A stretch of 64,000 bases of DNA from Larix kaempferi (taxonomy: Eukaryota; Streptophyta; Pinopsida; Pinales; Pinaceae), in NCBI GenBank assembly GCA_027924585.1, contig BSBM01000007.1, positions 6,464,001 through 6,528,000 of the forward strand, given 5' to 3'. Below the pieces are notes generated by a model. The model did not search any database. It saw only the letters and a list, made by a program, of their open reading frames with translations, and was not told where the DNA came from. Shown one piece after another: positions 59,309 through 64,000 of the stretch. The translations under genes were made by a program, and so were the position numbers. The first letter of the stretch is position 1, and each line of letters begins with the position of its first letter.

Positions 59309-59653
59309 TCAATGCTCAACAATAGAAGGGTCGAGACCGGGAATCTCAGTATAGGACCAAGAAAAAATGTCACGAAAATTTTGGAAGAGTTTCTTATAGG
59401 AGGTGACTTCTTCAGGGGTACAGGAGGAACCTAACGTGATATTTCCTACAACGTCGGTTTGAACAGAGATATCCATTGGGGTAGTGGGAGAGAGATTGGC
59501 CATGTTACCCTCCTCAAAGGTGTCAAGGGCTAGGATAGGATTCTTGAACCAATCAACATTTCCATGAGGAATAAAATCTTTTGACTCGACTGAGAATTGA
59601 TCAGTTGTAGATGTGGTAGGATCCTCGGGGATAAAATAAGCGCGATGATGCAT
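59309..59653 (-). pseudogene. Element E pre-RT linker
   Basis: Carries EEVTSYKKLFQNFRDIFSWS and EIPGLDPSIVEH, the conserved stretch just before gypsy reverse transcriptase. No protease lies between this and the zinc knuckle upstream. Confidence 0.85.
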
Positions 59654-59738
59654 ATCATCCCAAGGGAAGTTAGGATCAGTTAACGATACGATTATTTCTT
59701 CGTCGCATCAAAAGCATCGAGTGGAGAGATTAGAAGGA

Positions 59739-60131
59739 TCAATCTGAGGTGACAACGTGATATGCGGATCCATGGTTGAAATAGCATAAATGTTGTTTAT
59801 CTCGGTCGAAGAATATGTTGGGGGTGGATTTCTTTAACAATGGTGACCTGAGACTCCAACGAGATCTTACGCAAGAAAACCAACATGGATCGATATTCCG
59901 GTAAGTCGGGGCAGTGTTGAGAGAAGTGACTGTAGATTCCATAGACCGCGCATGAGTGGTTTGTGCATAAATATGTGTTGTGTGTTTGGGGAGGTTTTGG
60001 TACTTGGACCACCAGGATGTCTTCACCGTCATCCAACGTCTGCATGTGGGTGCATAGGACAAGAAATTGCGGACAATTCTAGGTAGTTTCACTAGTACAT
60101 ATGGGTGGATTGTTCCACGCAATATTTCCAC
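59739..60131 (-). pseudogene. Element E gag C-terminus with altered zinc knuckle
   Basis: The frame 60,045-59,797 has CAVYGIYSHFSQHCPDLPEY, a CX2CX4HX4C knuckle in which the second Cys is Tyr, followed by YRSMLVFLRK. The gag N-terminus was separated by insertion of F. Confidence 0.7.
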
Positions 60132-60139
60132 GTTTTCAA

Positions 60140-60787
60140 TGTTGATGTATATGTAACTTCGGAATGTATTTCACATATATGTATATTGTATTCCTATAGA
60201 GATGTTATTATTCCTCTATACGGAAGTGTCGTTATTTATATTGTAAGTGTCGTAACTTATACTTGATGGGTTATTAGACCACCTTGTTTGGGGTCGGCCC
60301 TGTATAAGTCATGTGGGTCAAAGGGTTATTAGACCACCCTATTGGGGGTCGGCCATGTGGGTCGAAGGGTTATTAGACCACCCTATTGGGGGTCGGCCCA
60401 GTCAGCATTATGTTATGTGGTTAAGTTCGAGCCTACATGAGTTAGGTAAAAAGGCAAGTCAAGTCAAGTATAAATAGAGTGTGGGAGGCACTCTATTTAC
60501 ACATTCACTTCTCACACATGCACTCAAGGAGGAGAGGCGCACTTATGGAGGAGGAGGATCTGCTGCTAGGTTATGTCTATCTCTTGGTTGGTTGTATCAT
60601 TGCTCTATCTATCTCTGAGGAAGTTATTGGGGTTTTTCACCTTTATGGTTTTCCCCAAGTAAATCTTTGTGTCTCTTGTGTGCTTGCATTATTGTCTCCA
60701 TGATTGATATGCTGTAGATATGCTATACATGTTGTTCTCTCAGTTAAGATCCTAGATCATATTGAAGTAAATTCAGAAAATTTAACA
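60140..60787 (+). repeat. Element F 5' LTR (648 bp)
   Basis: TGTTGATGTATATG...AAATTTAACA. U3 holds three units GGGTTATTAGACCACC (starts at 60,268, 60,323 and 60,367) with GGGGGTCGGCC and TGTGGGTC. The TATA box and an inverted repeat follow. Confidence 0.9.
60469..60477 (+). promoter_or_regulatory. TATA box of the element F LTR, inside an 11-bp inverted repeat
   Basis: TATAAATAG. TAAATAGAGTG (60,471-60,481) and CACTCTATTTA (60,489-60,499) are exact reverse complements around a 7-base loop TGGGAGG. Confidence 0.8.
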
Positions 60788-60799
60788 TGGTATCAGAGC
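60788..60799 (+). promoter_or_regulatory. Element F primer binding site
   Basis: TGGTATCAGAGC directly after the LTR, complementary to initiator tRNA-Met. Confidence 0.93.
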
Positions 60800-63700
60800 T
60801 AGCCTGAAAGAAGGCATGATATGGCATGTATGACACTTGTTGCACTTACGATGCTAGGGCTTGATATAGAAAAAACCAGTCATCGTAGCACTTTCGCTAT
60901 AAATCCGTTTTGGAAAAGTTTTCGGATCTGAAATTGTTACAGGCAGAAGCTAAGATCTCCAGGTATCTTGTGTCCAAAGGACAACCTCTAAATCGTTGTA
61001 CTTTGTGATTTATGATCTGTACAATATAGGGTTTCTGCCTCTTCCAGATCTGAGTCAAAATCAAGTGACCTTGGGAAAAAAGGTCATATATTGGGCTAGG
61101 AAGCTCCAAATGAAATTTAGTAAAAAGTGACAGGTAGTACACAGTCTGTACTATCTCAGAAAACTTTTTAAGAGGCCGAAGTTGAACCAGTGACACGTGG
61201 CACGCCGTACAAGTTCGCTCTCCTGTATTATCCCATAAACAGGTCACGTTGCGACATTTGGCATAACTCTCTCTTAGAGAGTCCAATTGAGGTCAGACCT
61301 GTCAGGATGGAAAGGTAACAGGCCGAGCTATCTCAAAAAACGTTTTCAGAGGCCGAAGTTAAAACAGTGACACGTGGCATGCCGTACAAGTTCGCTCTTC
61401 TGTTTTATCCCAAAACAGGTCACGTTGCGACATTTGGCATAACTCTCTCTCAGAGAATCCAATTGAGGTCAGACCTATCAGGATGGAAAGATAACAAGTC
61501 AGGCTATCTCAGGAAACTTTTTCAGACCCTGTGGATCAAAAATTTCTGAGTTACTCCAGAAACAATCAGGTACATATTTCTGTCAAAACAGAATTATTTT
61601 TGAGTACCTTCATTCATGGCTTCCGGAATTTAGGGCTTTGGAGAAAGTTGGAATTTTTGTAATCAGAGACCACGGATGGATGCTACTCATCAAAATAGAA
61701 ATTTAGAGACCAAGATCAGAATTTTTGGTTGGGCAGAAGGCCGGGCTTGATTAGACCCTAGTTCGGGACTTTGATCAGAAAAGTGGAAAATTAGGGCTTC
61801 TGTAAAAATGGGAATTTTTGCAATCTGTGACCAAGGCTGGAAGCTCCTCAGAAAAATAGAAGCTTAGAGCTTTGGATCAAACCTTTTGATGGATCAAAAG
61901 AGTGGGCTTCATCAAACCCCAGTTCAGGGTCACGTCCAGTGAATACGAAAGTTTCAAAGGCAAAATTGAGGAGTAAAACTTTGCAGTTTTCAAATTCTGA
62001 ATATACCAGTTTGATCAACTCATCAAGGCGCATATTTCTATCCTTTCGGAAGTTTGAAATTCAAAGTTTGAATTTTTGGGGTTTCTCTGACAAACCCATA
62101 TCCAGCTCCAGGTCCAGTTCTTGCAAATCAAGTGGATTGGGTTAATCCTAGAAGAAGATGGATTGGTCACCTGCATAAGTGAAGAAGTTCCTGTCTCAGA
62201 GGGAGATGAGGATAAGGCCTTACATAAGAAGATTACAAGCCATCTCGACAGGTATGACTCATCGAGGTATGTTTCGATATTTGTCCATGATTAAGTTTAT
62301 GGTATGTTTGTCTTCATGTTATTACGGTTAGTACAATTTTGATTTTAGATTTGTCGTATCACCTTGACAAAATTATGAATGCATGATAGAAGATATTCAT
62401 TGGTTAGGGTGTTGACACTTATGATTGTACTAATGCATTATGGTGTTGTATGAGGTTTATGTTGTCTACTAACATGAAAGGTACACCAAGAAAGACAAAT
62501 CATGTTCTCGTCCAAGAACATATGATCATGATAACATGAGGACAAAGATTCATCCATTGTCATGGATCTCATAGAAGATCCATTTACGAGGTATGTATAA
62601 CTTGGTTTTGTAATAGTTAACCTATGAGATATACAGGTTACTAGCACAAGTCATTGAAGAAGAACAAGAAGACATCATGTGAGTATGTTAGACATAAATA
62701 GCTAGCATGCTAATCCAGGTATGTTTTTCCTATATCAAGCTAGAATCCTACCTTGTGTTAGAATCTTATCTGTTGTTGATAATGATTATTCCTGAAGAGT
62801 CATAGGTTTGAATAATCATGATTGTATGCATATTATGTTTCTTACCATAATTGATGATATGACTAACCAGAAGAATCATGATGGTATAGGTTTGAATAAT
62901 CACGGGTTTTATGCATTTTATATCTCTTATCTTGATTGATGATTCAACTAACCTGAAGAGTCATAGGTTTGAGTAATTACAGGTTTAGACATGTTATGTT
63001 TCTTATGATTTGACTAACCTTAAGAATTCTACATAAACCTTGAATGCTAATGCTTATTATTTTCTGTTTGAAATGATCATGACTATACATGCTTGAGATT
63101 ATTGTGTTTTAATAGTATACTAATGAATGTATGATTCTATATGAGATCACAAGGATAACACAATCATGATACTAATAAGCATGCATAGGAACCAAGGATG
63201 AATGTAAGTTCAAGGACAGTTAATCCAGGAAGCAAAGATCAAGAGGGAGTACACTCCAGTGGTTTATTCAAGGATGCAGATATTCAGAGAGAGTTGACCA
63301 TCTCTCTACATCCCACAACAGAAAGGTGTAGAAGAAGCTACTTCAGATTAGGACTCCAGCAACTCCTGCAAGGAAGCGAAGACTCAGAGGGAGTCCACCC
63401 AACGAACAAACAAAGATAAGTATTTCTTACATATTTGTTTGTTTAAATAAAATTGTTCAATGATGTATATGCTCATGGTCTTAGACTTAGAATATGTATT
63501 GCGCATATTAGAATAATTACATTAATGAACAGTATACTACTAATATGCATGGGTAAGTAGCCTATGGCACTGTACAACATTCCATTGCTACTTATCTAGA
63601 ATGAAACCTCTTTGCTGACATGTTGGGAGTTGTGCACACTCTTAACAATGTTCTGGTAGAGATTGGAAGGCATCTAGAAAGTTATGGGATATGGATAAAT

Positions 63701-63820
63701 GTTGTATTGAAGCATTGGCTAAGATAATTGCATGACTGTATGACATATTTCTTTATGTGTAAGAATTTGTTCTGAAAACTATGAGATGTTTTCTAATCAT
63801 GCAATTTAACTTGTTGTGTA
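60800..63820 (+). other. Element F long leader with tandem duplications
   Basis: No gag, protease or integrase motif is visible. Three duplications are seen: about 181 bp at 61,140-61,500 (AGGCCGAAGTTGAACCAGTG, CAGGTCACGTTGCGACATTT); about 175 bp at 61,620-61,960 (GGAATTTTTG.AATC.G.GACCA); and about 85 bp x3 at 62,790-63,010 (GAAGAGTCATAGGTTTGA). GTATGT after AG occurs at 62,274, 62,590 and 62,720. Confidence 0.6.
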
Positions 63821-64000
63821 GGAAATATCGTATGCCATCTCCTACAAAAGAAGAACTACAACATTTGTTCAGCAACAAATTTATTGAAGATATTGAAGTT
63901 CCCAGGATCTGGGATGAAGAAATGGAATGCCATGATCCATCGATCATGAAGAATGATGTTTGGGATGTAGTCCCAAGATGTGAAGGGAAGTTTGTTATGA
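63821..64000 (+). pseudogene. Element F pol: linker and start of copia reverse transcriptase, partial
   Basis: The plus-strand frame reads EEMECHDPSIMKNDVWDVVP, then RCEGKFVM to the window end. SIMKNDVWDVVPR.EGK is the well-known entry to copia reverse transcriptase. Whether the complete gene is intact cannot be judged. Most of it lies outside. Confidence 0.85.

Larger units (their letters stand above)
51417..60139 (-). mobile_element. Element E: Ty3/gypsy element with antisense extra ORF, cut by element F
   Basis: Minus-strand element. From high to low coordinates: gag zinc knuckle, pre-RT linker, reverse transcriptase, RNase H remnant, integrase, an ORF on the opposite (plus) strand, repeat-bearing non-coding region, polypurine tract and 3' LTR. 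Its 5' end is separated by copia element F at 60,140 and lies outside. The gene order with an opposite-strand ORF between pol and 3' LTR fits the Tat group (Grande/Retand-like). All coding parts are broken. Confidence 0.85.
60140..64000 (+). mobile_element. Element F: Ty1/copia retrotransposon, 5' part, continues beyond right edge
   Basis: Plus-strand element beginning with a 648-bp LTR and iMet PBS, a leader of about 3 kb without recognisable gag, and the start of a copia reverse transcriptase at the window edge. It interrupts element E. The other LTR and TSD are outside. Confidence 0.9.

Overview
The window looks like nuclear DNA of a seed plant with a large, repeat-packed genome; a conifer or other gymnosperm is plausible but not proven. 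The evidence is one intact plant LEA-2/NHL gene, plant-type LINE, Ty1/copia, Ty3/gypsy and pogo-like relics, multi-kilobase LTRs, nested retroelements, and long AT-rich spacers. I see no bacterial-style operons, tRNA or rRNA genes, or CRISPR array.

Layout. 1-2,960: LINE relic (minus), running off the left edge. 3,081-4,310: retroposed, decayed copy of a plant sn-glycerol-3-phosphate acyltransferase (GPAT) mRNA with poly-A and an 18-bp target-site duplication (TSD). 5,411-6,235: the only intact gene, an NDR1/HIN1-like (LEA_2) membrane protein (minus). 6,540-10,200: AT-rich spacer with tandem duplications and a perfect 55-bp inverted repeat. 10,455-12,690: broken pogo/Tigger-type transposase with a duplicated C-terminal part. 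13,625-14,560: complex tandem repeat.

14,570-36,230 is a three-level nest. Gypsy element A (minus) was split by a 16-kb Athila/Tat-type gypsy element B (16,556-32,513, TSD CTTCC). The integrase gene of B was in turn split by a 4.3-kb gypsy element C (21,991-26,317, TSD TGGTT). C has lost its reverse transcriptase and integrase core. 36,240-37,931 carries, on the plus strand, a relic of the same family of extra ORF that lies downstream of pol in element B.

41,387-50,603 is element D, plus strand. It has two LTRs of about 3.45 kb, a copia-type PBS and PPT, and a gag-like coding region but no pol (a TR-GAG/LARD-like non-autonomous element). Its LTRs hold several tandem arrays, including a 20-21-bp unit that can fold as short GCAA-loop hairpins. 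51,417-60,139 is gypsy element E (minus), with a plant-mobile-domain-like ORF on the opposite strand between integrase and 3' LTR. E is cut at 60,140 by copia element F (plus), whose LTR, PBS, long leader and start of reverse transcriptase reach the right edge.

Apart from the NHL gene, everything recognisable is mobile DNA or its debris. All retroelement coding regions have stops or frameshifts. Percentages and repeat counts were judged by eye.
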